Origin: Zeus faber
Lineage: Eukaryota > Chordata > Actinopteri > Zeiformes > Zeidae
Assembly (NCBI GenBank): GCA_960531495.1
Contig: OY482854.1
Span: forward strand, 12,615,121-12,679,120
Reading direction: 5' to 3'
DNA: 64,000 nt
The position numbers and the translations under genes are program-made. This document shows positions 10,731 to 21,999 of this stretch, one piece after another (the first letter of the stretch is position 1; each line of letters opens with the position of its first letter). The notes beneath the pieces were generated by a model. It ran no database searches. It had not been told where the DNA came from and saw nothing but the letters and a program-made list of their open reading frames with translations.

Positions 10731-11487
10731 TCAAGCATTGTGCCCATGTGCCCCTTCCCAAGTGTCTCTATAAATGATGACATTGTTTAGGTAGGCCGCG
10801 GCATATGCTACATGTCGAAGCAGGACCCGAACCGTAAGTCTTTGAAAGGTGGCTGAACAACCTGGACGGAAATGTTCGAAAGTGGAACAACCCGAGTGGA
10901 GAATGCTGACTTTTTCTTGGACTCGGAAGACATGGGAATCTGCCAGAAGACTTAAGTTAAATCCAGTGGCGTGAAAAACAAGCTGCACCTTACTGGTCAG
11001 GAAGTTCGTCGACCCAGTGCATCGGGTAGTCATCAAAATTTGACACCCCGTTCTCCTTTCGGTAGTCTATGCAGAACTGAACTGACCCATCTGCCTAACC
11101 CAACGATGGGGTTTCCGCCTGCAAGATCTTGCCTTTATGTTCCGGCAGGTGATACGGCCGAGAGCGCACCCTCACCACATCGTGGTATATGAAGGTCGTG
11201 CGGCCTTGCGGGGAGGAGAACACATCAGAAATGATGCTGAAGCATGGCAACATCCCCGCTCTGGCCTGGAGAAAGAGGGTACACAGGGCTGCGCTATGAT
11301 CGACTGCCTTGGGAGCCTCTGGCCCCAACTCATTGACTGCTGTGGGCAAAGCCACTGACACCCCCTCCCTCCATTCTTTTAAGAGGTTCCGATGATAAAC
11401 CTGCGTCGCTCCCTGCCTGTCAGACAGCTCAACCTTATAAGTGACCTCCGTCAATTTAGAGTTGGACATAGGAAGCAACACCCACAC
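10731..11487 (-). pseudogene. Gypsy-type pol fragment with Gmr1-like IN-to-RT order
   Basis: Minus strand. 11487-11095 starts with the chromatin-side tail of an integrase (YKVELSDRQGATQVYHRNLL, then KEWREGVSVAL). It runs in the same frame into the N-terminus of a Ty3/Gypsy RT (DVFSSPQGRT, VRSRPYHLPEHKGKI). 11036-10731 holds further RT (shifted frame: ATFQRLTVRVL, AAAYLNNVIIYRDTWE, where the YLDDVIIYS-type catalytic site has N in place of the first D). IN upstream of RT is the unusual order known from Gmr1 elements of fish. The D-to-N change and frameshifts make it dead. Copy 2 at 62949-63714 has 3 extra codons. Confidence 0.75.
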
Positions 11488-11624
11488 CTTGTCTCCGGTG
11501 CGATTGTCTCAGCTGTGTGGCACTGACGTGACAGCTGCCCAAACGTGTGTAACTTTGCTCTCACGTCAATCACATATACTGTACCTCATTCTTACTGGGG
11601 CTAGGCCCTTGTCTTAATAAATGT

Positions 11625-12740
11625 AAGACAAGATAAACCTTTATTAGTCCCACAATGTACAGTGCACAGTTACAGCAGCAAAAAGTGACAGTGGAAAATA
11701 AAGAGCATCAATAAAAAGTTATAGTAAGTAAGAATCAAGGTAAGCATTGTAAACAATATAACATATATAAAAATATATACCTAAGTAGAAACAACAAATA
11801 GGAATCAATATTAGAGTATTGCACATCAGGGAATGTACTTTTTTTTTTTTCTATCATAAAAATTTGCACTTGGGATTTTTCGTGTGTGTGGTCTACTCGG
11901 TGCACTGTTGGTATCACAGTCTGACAGCCGCAGGAAGGAAGGACTTGCGATAGCGCTCCTTCACACACTTTGGCTGAAGCAGCCTATCGCTGAAGGAGCT
12001 CTCTAGTGTCAGTCTCATGCATGGGGTGGGATTTGTCCTCCATCATGGATGACAGCTTAGCCATCATCCTCCTTTCTCCCACCACCTGCACCGCGTCCAG
12101 GGGGTCAAGACAGAGCCGGCCTTCTTGATCAGTTTATCAAGTCTCTTCCTGTCAGCTGTCGTGATGCTGCTGCCCCAGCAGACCACTCCATAAAAGATGG
12201 CTGATGCCACCACAGTGTTGAAGGTCCTCAGGAGAGCAACCTGCACTCCATTGAGCAGATAGTCTGCTCTGACCCTTCTTGTATAGTGCATGTGCGTGAG
12301 TCCAGTCCAGTTTATTGTTCAGGTGAACACCCAGGTACTTATAAGAGTCCACTATCTCAATGTCCAATCCCTGGATGTTTACTGGAGTCGGGGGGGCGGA
12401 AGAGTGTCTGCACCTGTGGAAATCCACCACCAGCTCTTTAGTTTTCCACGCGTTGATATGGAGGCGGTTACGCTGGCACCAATCCAAAAAGTCCGGGGTG
12501 AGTTCTCTGTACTCCTGTCGTCCTCAGTGATGAGGCCGATGATTGCACTCTTCAGAACTTTTGCAGGTGACAGCTGGTTGAGTTGTACATGAAATCTGCA
12601 GTTTAGAGGGGAAGAGTAAGGGTGGCAAGACTGTTCCTTTCGGTGCCCCCATACTGCAGATGACCATGTCAGACTGACAGTTCTGAGACCTCACGTACTG
12701 TGGGCGGTCTGTGAGGTAGTCCAGGCCCACATTGCCAGAG
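11625..12740 (-). mobile_element. L2/Rex-type LINE 3' fragment
   Basis: Minus strand RT palm pieces at 12730-12524 (LDYLTDRPQYVRSQNC, MGAPKGTVLPPLLF), then 12487-12152 (MDWCQRNRLHINAWKTKELV, YKYLGVHLNNKLDWT), then 12291-12064 (YGVVCWGSSITTADRKRLDK). The 3' UTR finishes with AATAAA and TTTATCTTGTCTTA near 11625. This layout is typical of L2-group fish LINEs. It is 5'-truncated and frameshifted. The same 3' end begins at 63852 in copy 2 and is cut by the window edge. Confidence 0.8.
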
Positions 12741-12830
12741 CGAGCGATATGTGCAGCTATTGGGATTCTTAAACCAGATCAGCACGAAAACAGCATGAAT
12801 TTTGAGTTTCCCAAACTGTAAATCATGCAA

Positions 12831-14059
12831 CAGTGACGTGCAGTGAGGGTTGGGGTTGGGGAGGCACTGACTCACAAGTCAGATTTACAAACATACAGTA
12901 GGATCGTCATCCTCATCGTTACCACGAAAGGCCAGCTCCTGTTTAGCTAAAAAGCAGGTTGCATTTATGAGGTCTTTCAAAATCTCACGATTTTCCTTTA
13001 CCTTGGCATTGTGGAGGCTGATATTAAGTCTTCGTTGTTCATTCAGAGCCAGATCAATGCGCGAAGTTCCAAAGGTTTTTAAAGAAATCGGATTTTGAAT
13101 GTGAGCAGTTGATCGTTCGTGTTTGTCAAGGCTTCTTGGCAAGTTTTTCAAGTCACAAAATCCTGTATGGGTCCACACAGTCTCACTCGTTGAGAATATA
13201 AGGCAGGGAAAGCAGAAAAGACGGTTTTTTATAGCACAGCCACAAAGCCAGTCTTTACGTGTATACCAATCCGTTTGAAAAGAACGAGTAGTTTCCCGTC
13301 TATTCCCGACTCCCGTCGTTTGAAGCAAACCTCGTAGTTCTGGCGTCGGTCTCCCAGTATTTGACTTCTTGCTTTGACTGAAAGTCCAGCTTTGAAAAAT
13401 TTCTTAGTTTAGAAATCAAATCCTCCATTTTCAGGGCGAGAAATGACAGCTTGTCGCTAAGCTCTACAGCGTCGCACAGCACACTTCTTGTGTTTACTTT
13501 TTGCACACGGGTTAGAGTTGACCGTGACCTGGCTGGTGGCAGGCTATCAGGCTGCTCACTATCGCCGCCTTCCTTGAGGCAGAGGTACTGCCTGCCTCAA
13601 GGCAAGCATTTTCCCTGTGGATTTGTCATATCAATAAGATGTAAATATTACACACATACGTGAAATTCATTACTGAACACCATGGAAAAGAAGACGTATA
13701 CTTTTATTACATAAAAGTGTCCTCAACCATCATATTGGAAACATACACAGAAATGGGAACAAGCACGTGCCATTTGCACGCGCTCAATCCAGTTTGAGTG
13801 ATTGCGCAATCTGGAGGGAGGCTCGGCTGTCCATGCCTCACCTCTCATCTCTGAAGGAGACTCCGTTTATTTAAGCAGGAAATACAGAATTTTCTGCGAT
13901 TTTTACTATAAAATGGTCAAAATACATTAAGAACCACACCAAAATCATAGTCCAGAGGACAAATATTAATACTTGTTATTTTATTATTTTGTTTCTTTTT
14001 CCTCTCATGATGACAGGGGAGGCACAGCCTCACCTGCCTCCCCTGACTGCACGTCACTG
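12831..14059 (-). mobile_element. hAT transposon with perfect 8-bp target duplication
   Basis: Terminal inverted repeats CAGTGACGTGCAGT are present at both ends (12831 and, reversed, ending at 14059). They are flanked by identical 8-bp direct repeats TCATGCAA (12823-12830 and 14060-14067), the hallmark of hAT insertion. The element is about 1.23 kb and holds only an N-terminal transposase remnant. The flanks can be joined into continuous sequence that looks like one older LINE, so the hAT landed in that LINE. Confidence 0.92.
12885..13506 (-). pseudogene. hAT transposase N-terminal part (ZMYM1-like, TTF-type zinc finger)
   Basis: Two frames must be joined: 13506-13300 (MEDLISKLRNFSKLDFQSKQ) and 13328-12885 (RSFQTDWYTRKDWLCGC, NRLFCFPCLIF, HTGFCDLKNLPRSLDKHERS, LRGNDEDDDP region). 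The W..C.C....LFCFPC...F pattern with later H..S..H is the TTF-type zinc finger of ZMYM1-like hAT transposases. The RNase-H-like catalytic domain and the C-terminal dimerisation domain are absent, so this is a deletion derivative. Confidence 0.85.
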
Positions 14060-14067
14060 TCATGCAA

Positions 14068-16056
14068 AGGTGATATGGGACTGTATGTCTAAACCTAAAG
14101 GGGTACTGGGTGGACACTTGAACATTTGGAGTATAATATCAAAAGGAGATCAAATTCAACATCTACTGACTGACTCTAATCTTGACTTCTTAGCTCTGAG
14201 TGACACCTGGCTTAATTGTAACATCGCAACCAGTATGGTTGATGTTCCTGGCTATGTTTGCTATAGAAAGGATAGATCATCTGGCAGGGGAGGGGGCATA
14301 TTGTTTTATGTCAGACACTTTTAAATGTAACAAAATCAAACTGGACACATCTTTAGAATGTCTAGCCTTAAATGTAGTATGATTAATTGTAAGATTAATT
14401 TTAACGTTGTCATCCTGTATAATCCACCAACAGTCTCATTTTATCATAGTTTGGATGAATTGCTTAAACGGTTAAATTGCTGGTCTGAATCTCTTCTTTG
14501 GAAACTTTAATATAAATTGGTTAGACAAGAGGCAAACAAGAGTTGAAAATTGTCAAAATACAATTTTCAACAGATGTTAAAGGGTTCAACAAGAATTACT
14601 CGAATGAGTAAAATCATGATTGATCTGATAGTCACAAACAGACCTGAACCAGTTACAAGGACGTATAACTTAATAACGGGCCTTTCTGACCATAAAATGA
14701 CCCTGATTGTCAGAAAACTAACAAGTGTCTACCAATGTTTATGAATGAACATAAACCAGGAAATGCAGTCATTCCCAAAAATAAAATGCCACAAGTGGGG
14801 AAAACGAACTAAATAATATTGACTGGAATGACCTTTTACAAACTAATGATTTAGACAACTGCTGTAACACTGTGAAAACAGTCAAAGAACTGATTGAGAA
14901 TATACACAAATCTTTAAATGCATGCAACGAAGAGTCTCTTTAGCCTGGCTGAAGAATGATATTCGCCAGTTATTGAAAGAAAGAGATAATTAACTGAAAA
15001 GGGCACTGTCCACTAAAACGAATACGTACCTCCTTATCTTTAAGGGACTGAGAAATAGGGTAGTTAGGGAACTGCGCAAGGCAATAATTACATATTTTAC
15101 ACAACTGATTACAGAATCTGAAGGAAATGGCACCACTCTTTGGAAACACCTAAATAGTTTTACTAAATTCAAGCCCAATCAACGAAAATCAATGAGCTGG
15201 AAGTAAATGGAGTAATTAGCACTGACAGTATAGACAGTAGATTAATATGATACTCATCGCAGTCTTTCTATTTTAAGGATGTTGACCAAGAGAAAGTAGG
15301 TAAAATATCAACAAATTAAGTAACGCAAAGGATAGCATATTGCGCTTATCAAAACACACAACCCACCCTGATCAAACCTATGATGCATTTGATAAACCTC
15401 TCCATCGGAACTGGTGAATTCCCACAAAGCTGGAAAACAGCGGTCAGTGCCAATTTTTAAGGCTGGAGCACCAGACCATGCAGGCAACTATAGACCAATT
15501 TCTATTCAACCTGTTCTGCTCAAAGGTCTTGGAAAAACAACTGGTTCATCACCTTGAAAGCAATGAACTTATTTATCCTAAACAATTCGGATTTAGGCCA
15601 GGGTACTCAACGGAAATGGCCAACTAATATCTCACTGAAAGCATCAAGTGCTCATAAGACAAGGGTAATGTAGTGGGAGCGGTGTTTATAGACCATAAAA
15701 AGGCCTTTTGACACCGTCAACCACAAAGTACTTCTGAACAAACTTGGCACCTTTAACTTTTCTGAGCAAGCAACTGGCTGGTTTGCATCATTACTCCAAT
15801 GTAGAGAGCAACGCGTTAAAATCAATGCAGAACATTAAATCCCCCAACAATCCAGAATGGGCATTCCACAAGGCTCGATCTTGGGGCCTCTTCTCTTGAG
15901 CTTATACATATAAATTTACCAGCATGCTGTGAAAGAGCTGGCTCTCAGATGTACACTGATGACACAACCCCTTGTGTAGCAGCAGAGATATTAACAAATG
16001 AAATGGAGGGTGTATCCCAATGGCTCAAAAACAATCTAACCTTGAATCTTGACTTT
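14068..16056 (+). mobile_element. CR1/L2-superfamily LINE, decayed, plus strand
   Basis: The endonuclease N-terminus reads GGHLNIWSIISKGDQIQHLL, LDFLALSDTWL, GYVCYRKDRSSGRGGGIL, with SDHKMTLIV later (14640-14720). RT pieces follow at 15560-15960 in shifting frames: a K.FGFRPGYSTEMAN-like region, an FDTVNHK-like region at about 15710, and a MGIPQGSILGPL-like region at about 15857. Many stops and frameshifts. The likely 5' part continues left of the hAT (about 12745-12830). The sequence switches to unrelated DNA near 16057. Confidence 0.75.
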
Positions 16057-16099
16057 TTTTTCTTCTTTCCTTTCACCAGGGGTTACACCATCTAACATT

Positions 16100-16560
16100 C
16101 ACACAGCCAGCCGCCCTCATTTCCTCTTTCCGCTCTCCACTTTCCTACCCGCCCGCAGTAAATGAAATTCGTCCAGGTAAACAGCCGTGTCCAGAGTTAG
16201 CGTGGTGAGCCATGTCTCAGTAAACATCATGATGCTGCGCTCATGATATTCTCTCTGGTGGCGGGTCAGCGCCATTAACTCGTCCATTTTTTTGGGGGGA
16301 GATGTTACATTTCCCATGATGACAGATGGGAGAACAAGCCTGTAGCGTCTCCTTCGGGAACGACACAGAGCCCCAGCATGGCTCCCCCGCCGCCGCCTCC
16401 TCCTTTGCTCACGGGGGACGTCGGGTCACTCCTGGGGCGACACCAACAACTGATCCCTACTGTTAACATAGGGCTGCGCACAGGAGATCCAGACACGATA
16501 ATCACGTGCATCTTGGACCTCCATAGTGCAAAACGGTGTTTAAGAAATAACACACAAAGA
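16100..16560 (-). pseudogene. L2-type LINE 5' region and endonuclease start, fragment
   Basis: Minus-strand frames 16553-16305 and 16317-16117 give a leader, then KMDELMALTRHQREYHERSI and MMFTETWLTTLTLDTAVYLD, an AP-endonuclease N-terminus like that of the intact L2 element at 35845-39369 (KMDELRARIQ, LTETWLT). It ends abruptly after the first conserved block. Confidence 0.7.
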
Positions 16561-16639
16561 AAGTACTAAAAAAATAGCGCTAAAAGAAGCTCACAAGTAA
16601 GCAGGAGCTGCGGTAAAAAGCTCCCTCTTGCGCGGCGCC

Positions 16640-16776
16640 CATGTCTAACACATCCCTGGGGTCTCCTGCTGAACAGTAGTTCAAAGGGAGAAAATCCCAT
16701 GGAGGACTGGGGAACCTCCTGCACTGCAAACAGGGGATCCAACAACTTATGGCTATCGTTGTGAATGAATTTCCAA

Positions 16777-16817
<41 letters not shown>

Positions 16818-17052
16818 CCTCAGCGTTTTACAAAAGCCCTCCATTAGGCCTGTGGAGTGACATAAAACACTTGCATGAGATAAAGGAAGTGCCCTGGTCA
16901 GTCTGGATTTCCTTCAGAAACCCATCTCGAGAGAAACAGTGCCTGCGCCATGTTTTTGGCCGCACGCCCCTTGGTTTGCCAGTCTGCTTTAACAGATTGA
17001 AATGCTTTAATTTCCAAACCTTCCCAACATAAGTCAGGTTCCCCCTTTCCAT
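16640..17052 (-). pseudogene. Gypsy integrase fragment split by an A-run
   Basis: Minus strand 17052-16828 contains DGFLKEIQTDQGTSFIS (integrase core with the DQGTxF block). 16844-16566 contains FIHNDSHKLLDPL, FAVQEVPQSSMGFSPFELLF and SRRPQG, the end of the integrase core. A 40-base T/A homopolymer (16778-16817) interrupts the two. No LTRs are visible nearby. It is probably the same Gypsy type as at 10731. Confidence 0.75.
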
Positions 17053-17209
17053 AATCCAATTTTCTTGTTGACCAAGTTTTAGTTTTGGGACCAGTTGTAA
17101 AGCCTTCAGGGTTTCAAAGTGAGACTAAATGTATTCAAGGGACCTGTACATAGACTTATACCACCAATTATGTCTCCAGCTCCATGCTCCTAAAAATTTA
17201 CATTGTTTT

Positions 17210-18407
17210 CTTTTTGTTTATTTTTTTTTACCTGAAGTAAGGGAGAAGTTTTCCAATGTCTTGAGAGCTTCTTTCAGGCTATTGTCATCTGCTCCATATA
17301 ATACCATGTTGACCGAATACTGTGATACCTTAAAGCACTCGCCCCCTGGCAGTGCCATCCCCCTCATGTTTGTATTTGTCCTAATTGAGCGAGCCAAGGG
17401 TTCTGCATACAAAACAAAGTAAGGCAGATATGGGACCGCCTTGGCAAAGACCCCTCGTTTCTTGTATTAGTCTGCTGAGGTAACCATTCACATTTTCCCT
17501 ACTTGTTCTAAACGTATTAACAGGTTATTTCCATCTGTATAGAGTGATTGTTTATCTGCATACTTCTGTACTGTTCCACAGTTTTACATTGCTTCCATTA
17601 AAGACACCAAAAGTGAGCTCCTGTCTCCGGGTACTTATCAGGAGAGTGTTTAGCGTGCTGAATAGCCACGTATGGCTACACGTGGTGAGGGCAGAAGACA
17701 ACTGTTTGTTGTTGTACAGAATCTTTATCCACTTCATTAAATTCAACCCAGATCCAAAACAATCTATTCTCATTCACAGGGAGTGATTGACTGTCAAAAG
17801 CTTTTTGTTAATCTAAACTGACACAGATTGCTGAAAGGTTTCTGTTCTCTATGTATGCTAGAGTATCTGTGTAGCTGCATTTTCCATGTAATTTTCCTTC
17901 TCTTAACCCAAACTGTTAGAGCCACACCTACAATGAACAGCATGTGGATAAGCTAGTAATAACTTTAATCAGGATTTTGTAATCCACGCACTGCATTGTC
18001 AGGGGTCGATAATTGACTTAGTAACATTGGGTCATATTTTTATTTTTTTTGTAGAGCAAGGATACCACTCCCTCTCGCATGCTCATATTCATTTTGCCAC
18101 ATCTATAAATGTCATTATATATTTCCAATAAGTGATCCCAAAATGACATGAACTCTTTTGTGAGTCCATATATGCCTGGTACCATTTTATCATTCCTAGT
18201 TTTTAAAGCAGCATTTAGCTCTTCTGTCTTTAAGTCTTTGTCCAATTCCTGTCTTAATTCCAGCGCTATTTGATGTGAACATATATAATATATAGTCTGA
18301 CTCCAAACACCTCTGCTGTAACCGTCTACAATGCTAAATGTTCTTACCAGGGATTTCAGTCGTAGCACATAACTTCCTTTATCTAGTGAGGTATTGAAGT
18401 CACCCAA
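17210..18407 (-). pseudogene. Tx1/L1-type LINE ORF2 fragment
   Basis: Minus-strand pieces at 18407-18018 (MGDFNTSLDKGSYVLRLKSL endonuclease end, then NDKMVPGIYGLTKEFMSFWD, RCGKMNMSMREGVVSLLYKK, the RT entry), 17773-17552 (GLNLMKWIKILYNNKQLSS) and 17412-17218 (EPLARSIRTNTNMRG, SQYSVNMVLYGADDNSLKE, with the AD part of the YADD site decayed). This is a different family from the U2-targeted element, with large internal losses. It directly abuts another LINE fragment at 18411. Confidence 0.75.
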
Positions 18408-18410
18408 GGG

Positions 18411-18800
18411 CTAAGAAAGCGGCAAAGCTTCCACTGAACTCATCCTCAAGGATACTGGAGTTGAACCTCCAGTATCCCGGGTCGGAGAGTGGCGGACCGG
18501 ACCCAAAAAAGCACCCCCCCCCCCCCCCCCCATTGTGGTCGGAGAAAAAGACGGCGTACCTGCCCAGACAACACCCCCAAAGACCTTGCAAGGAAAACAT
18601 CGTCCACCCTCCTCGCGACCCTCGGGGAGTAATGCCACGTGGGACCATCCAGCCGTGGGGTGACAGCCCTCCCACTGTCCCCCAACCTGTGCCCGCCCAT
18701 GAACCCCTACACAAACTCCCCGCTAGTGTCAGTCCCCCTCCCCAGATCGACATAGAAGTCCTCCCCAATGATCACTCATTCCTTTCCTCACCCCCTGTGC
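18411..18800 (-). pseudogene. Keno-like endonuclease fragment, third copy
   Basis: Homologous over its length to 40150-40590 of the U2-targeted element, in the same orientation: GWMVPRGITPRGSRGG parallels GWMVPHGATPGGSRGG, followed by SDHNGGGGGG versus SDHDGALFRVRSG. A C-run at 18517-18531 disrupts the frame. Only the endonuclease end is present, without either terminus, so this is a stray fragment. Confidence 0.75.
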
Positions 18801-19354
18801 CCTATAAACAATAAAGACCAACACAAACACAAAAATATAAACACAAAAAAATTATGTATGTACCAAGGACTTGAAATTCCCTATAATTCCAAAATCAAAA
18901 GAACTCCATTTAAAAGTGTTGTATTATACTGTATCTTCCAATGCATGTACTATTTTGAGGCCTTCAGGCTTGACCCCAAACTGTTTAATCTTTGTTTTTG
19001 TATTTTTATTTTTATTTTTCTGAGGATGACATTACTTTTGGACTGATTTTGGACAGTAGAAAAGACGTCTTTCTGGTGAAAATTATACTTATTCTTAAAG
19101 CTATGTACATAAACGTAGATTTATGTAGTGAAACTATATTCGGTGTCTGACAAAGAATTTATTTTGCATATGAAAGCCCTTAAATTTTGTGAAACTCAAT
19201 TAGCATCAGAATTTGTAAGAATGAGTTTTTGTACAAAAAGCCCTATCCCTTTGTTTTCATTGATTTTTTTTTTTTTTTGCATCTTTTCCTATGTTATGGT
19301 GTTGTGTAACTTTGAAACCTGTTTGTGTATTTTGAATTTGCCTAATATATTTTT
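18801..19354. other. AT-rich DNA without supported gene
   Basis: Short ORFs only. The T-rich runs at 19000-19020 and 19266-19279 give misleading hydrophobic peptides. Nothing recognised. Confidence 0.5.
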
Positions 19355-19800
19355 AAGAGTGCTGTAGCATACTGTACTGCATACTGTATCACTGCACTGG
19401 GTTACTGTATACTGTACGGTATTGCTGTTCTGTTCGGTGTTACTGTATTGCTGTGTCGTACTGTTGTGTACTGTATACATCCAAACTTCATTCACATGCA
19501 CTTTACTGCACATCTGTATTTACAAATAGCCTGTCCCATATACATTACTCTATTCCCTTCTATTCTGTACCCCTGCTTTGTATTATCTTTAAGTTTTATT
19601 TTATTTATAATCTATTGCATTACTTTATCTATTGCGTAATGCATAACTTCATTACATTTTAGGAATCAGTTTGTTAGGTAGAAATTAGGTTATCTATTAT
19701 GTTTGGTTTAGTAACTGTTGTGCATAAACTCTGGGTGCGTTGCAATGAAATTTCACTGCATATTTGTATGAAGGTATGTATGTGACGAATTATCCTCTTG
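19355..19800 (+). mobile_element. L2-type LINE 3' UTR fragment, plus strand
   Basis: Matches, in reverse orientation, the 3' UTR of the L2 element at 35845-36350: repeated TACTGTA blocks, CATTCACATGCACTTTA, then TTTCACTGCATATTTGTATG and a terminal GTGACGAATTATCCTCTTGA. The coding region is absent, as expected for 5'-truncated retrocopies. Confidence 0.75.
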
Positions 19801-20475
19801 AATCGTGATGTTTAACCTCCTTTGCGGTGAACGCTTCCGGAAGTAGCAGTCGTAGCGTGCATTACAAAGACACAGGTGGCCTCATATAGTGGACACAACA
19901 AAACTGCACATATGTGACCCATCGCGTACTTTAGGGTCATTTGGCGGCTTTCGAGTTTTTATTTTATTCTTTGCATCATTTGGAAGTGGAGAATCAGGGC
20001 TTCCAAACAAGGTGTCACTTGTGAAAATTAAGCAAATATTTTTTAAGTTATGACTTGTTAATTACAAGGGTGTGGCAAACCGTGTTTCTGAGATAATCAC
20101 CTCCAAGGTTTTACCCACACCAGGTTCATTCAGCCAGCTCCCAGAATGCAAATGGGGTTAGCGGACAAACAAAGCCTCATGGCTTCTTAACATACTGTTG
20201 AATGGGCCAATCACAAACAGCTCAACAGACAAATTATTTAGTTTTTTAAAAAGCTTTGATTTAACAGTAAGAATATACATGTTTTATAAAAGTGGAATTA
20301 TTTTGGAGTTTAAAAGCACGGACAACACAAAATGTAGCGTATCAATTATATGAGTCTCGGAAGGTCTGTCACCAACCTCAACGGACTTCATCACACCATC
20401 GACTCCTTCCATTGTAACAACGGCATCGTCGGTCTCCTCCGGTGGTTCTTGAAAATATCCAGTTTCTACGTCACA
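19801..20475. other. No gene recognised
   Basis: Moderately AT-rich DNA between an L2 tail and an unrecognised minus-strand ORF. No splice-bounded ORF or repeat structure could be identified. Confidence 0.45.
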
Positions 20476-20694
20476 TTAAGTTTGAAATCCGCTGTTTGAA
20501 ATGTTCTCCAAGTCCAGAGTAATATCAGATTCAGCAGCGCTGTCGTTCTGCGCGTCGCCGTCCGAGAACTGACTATCATCGCTGGAAATGAAGTCCAGTA
20601 CGCGCTGCAAACACTGACTTGGATCCGTCGCACTGGTCAGATTAAGGTCTGAAATATGATTCAGAGCTTCCGCCGCCCACTTCGCATAATCCAT
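20476..20694 (-). CDS. Unrecognised acidic ORF, 72 aa
   Basis: The frame starts MDYAKWAAEALNHISDL and continues with an acidic, serine-rich part (ISSDDSQFSDGDAQNDSAAE), ending in a stop. Acidic N-termini of this sort occur in some domesticated or active transposases, but no diagnostic motif is visible and I do not assign a family. It could be a first exon or a transposon remnant. No neighbour clarifies its role. Confidence 0.3.
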   Translation of the reverse strand: MDYAKWAAEALNHISDLNLTSATDPSQCLQRVLDFISSDDSQFSDGDAQNDSAAESDITLDLENISNSGFQT

Positions 20695-21402
20695 AACGAG
20701 ACGGAGAAGAAGGTTTTCACAGACAAGTGAGACCGGAACACCTCCGCGCTGCGCATTAACCGTCTGTTTGTGGAATTGGCGTAGGTGCCTTGACGCAAAT
20801 GTTTTTTCTTCTTTGCGGTTTCACGGCAGTGGCTCCGTGTGTGTAAGAGTAGTACGATGTAAAGGTTGAATTCTATCAAAACGGTTTCACATTGTGACCT
20901 GAGTGTCCCGCTAAGTGAACTGCGTTTCCCCACGTAATCTAACGGGAATATTTACCTCCACGGTTTAACATTTTTCTACTGTTCATAAATCAAACTCGGT
21001 TTTGAAAGTACGTTGAGAGATAAAAGACACAAAGGAACACGAATCTGGAAAAATCTCCTTTTCCTTCAAGAAAGGTTTTTTCAACTAATTTGGCTGTTCC
21101 TGGCGATTTTAGAAATGCGTGAGATGGCGAGTTTTGCTGTGGTGGGACGTATTTCAAAGTTCATTGTCAGTACCAGCCTCCCTCAACACTCATCTGCCTT
21201 TTGGCCACGACTGGGTTAAGTATCTGTTCTTATCAGTTTGTGTGAAAAATAATGCAATTACTGTACAATAATGTTGACATAAGATATGCTCACATGTGTA
21301 AGGTAACATTATTGTGTATTGATTGCAAGTGGGTTTGTTTGACTTTTGTCACACTCCACTGACTTTTAGTTTTGGTTTAAATGTTTTCATTCCAATAAAG
21401 AA
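20695..21402. other. No gene recognised
   Basis: Possible 5' flank of the minus-strand ORF at 20476-20694. Contains only short ORFs without family resemblance. Confidence 0.45.
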
Positions 21403-21790
21403 GCATTGCTGCCTCACAGCAAGACGGTCCTGGTTCGATTCCCGCCTGGGTTGCTGTTGGCACCGCGCTCCGGCGGTTATCTCCCAAATTGGAGCCTTTC
21501 TGTGTGGAGTTTGCATGTTCTCCCCGTGCTCACATGGGATTTCCTCCACCTCACGTCAGTAAGGACCCCCACCAAAAACATGCACCCATCATGGTCTGAC
21601 CAGCGATGGACACTTATCACCTGGTCCACGTATGCTGCCCACTGCTCCTGGCTGTGTCCCCAGAGGAAGGACAAGCCAGGATGGGTCAAATGCAGAAGAA
21701 CCATTTCACCGGCCACCATCAAAGCATGTGCGTGTGTGTGTGTGTGTGTGTGCAAGCATGTGATGTGGTGTGTTGTGTGACAAATAAAGA
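21403..21790 (+). mobile_element. SINE-like repeat with TG microsatellite
   Basis: Begins GCTGCCTCACAGCAAGACGG, with a box-B-like GGTTCGATTCCC (21432-21443), then GTGTGGAGTTTGCATGTTCT and CCCCGTGC, a combination very abundant in fish genomes. A (TG)n run sits at 21729-21752 and the unit ends with GACAAATAAAG. Pieces of the same repeat are fused to LINE fragments at 23988-24058 and 29096-29170. Confidence 0.7.
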
Positions 21791-21813
21791 CTGTTTCCTT
21801 CTTCTGTTTCTAG

Positions 21814-21947
21814 GCTGCTATATTCATAACGCTCCAGACTGTACCCAGCCGATCACTAATGTACACGATTATGAGCAGAATGAATATGAAAAACACATGG
21901 TCTCCGAACGACGCGCTGCAGCTATCATTTGGAGAATGAAGGGGTAA
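21814..21947 (+). other. Exon-like ORF with acceptor, 3' of U2
   Basis: A pyrimidine-rich TTCCTTCTTCTGTTTCTAG acceptor precedes 44 codons with pieces NAPDCTQPITNVHDYEQNEY and EKHMVSERRAAAIIWRMKG, then TAA at 21945-21947. Composition and acceptor look like a terminal exon, but the gene is not recognised and no partner exon is found in the window. The acceptor lies in DNA beside a SINE-like tail, so chance is possible. Confidence 0.35.
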
Positions 21948-21999
21948 CATCTCTTTATTCAGTAAAGTTTAATCGTTGTATTTGTTTGACAAGTAGAGG

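Larger units (their letters stand above)
1..11773 (+). repeat. Direct large duplication, copy 1
   Basis: The first 11.77 kb is repeated in the same orientation at 52274-64000. The offset starts at 52273 and drifts to 52227 through small indels: 11 bp shorter in copy 2 in the T-run near 3130, 10 bp shorter in the T-run at 6170-6203, a C-run of 22 versus 11 at 7547-7568, a 32-bp segment at about 7798-7829 absent from copy 2, and 9 bp near 11329 present only in copy 2. Single-base differences are sparse. The match begins at base 1, so the true left boundary is outside the window. A recent segmental or tandem duplication, or retention of two haplotypes in the assembly, would both look like this. 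Confidence 0.95.

Noticed and set aside
11629..11968. Minus-strand 77-aa ORF as a gene
   Set aside because: Lies in the 3' UTR of the L2/Rex-type LINE.
20476..20694. PiggyBac transposase N-terminus
   Set aside because: The acidic character is suggestive, but no diagnostic PiggyBac motif or terminal repeat is visible.
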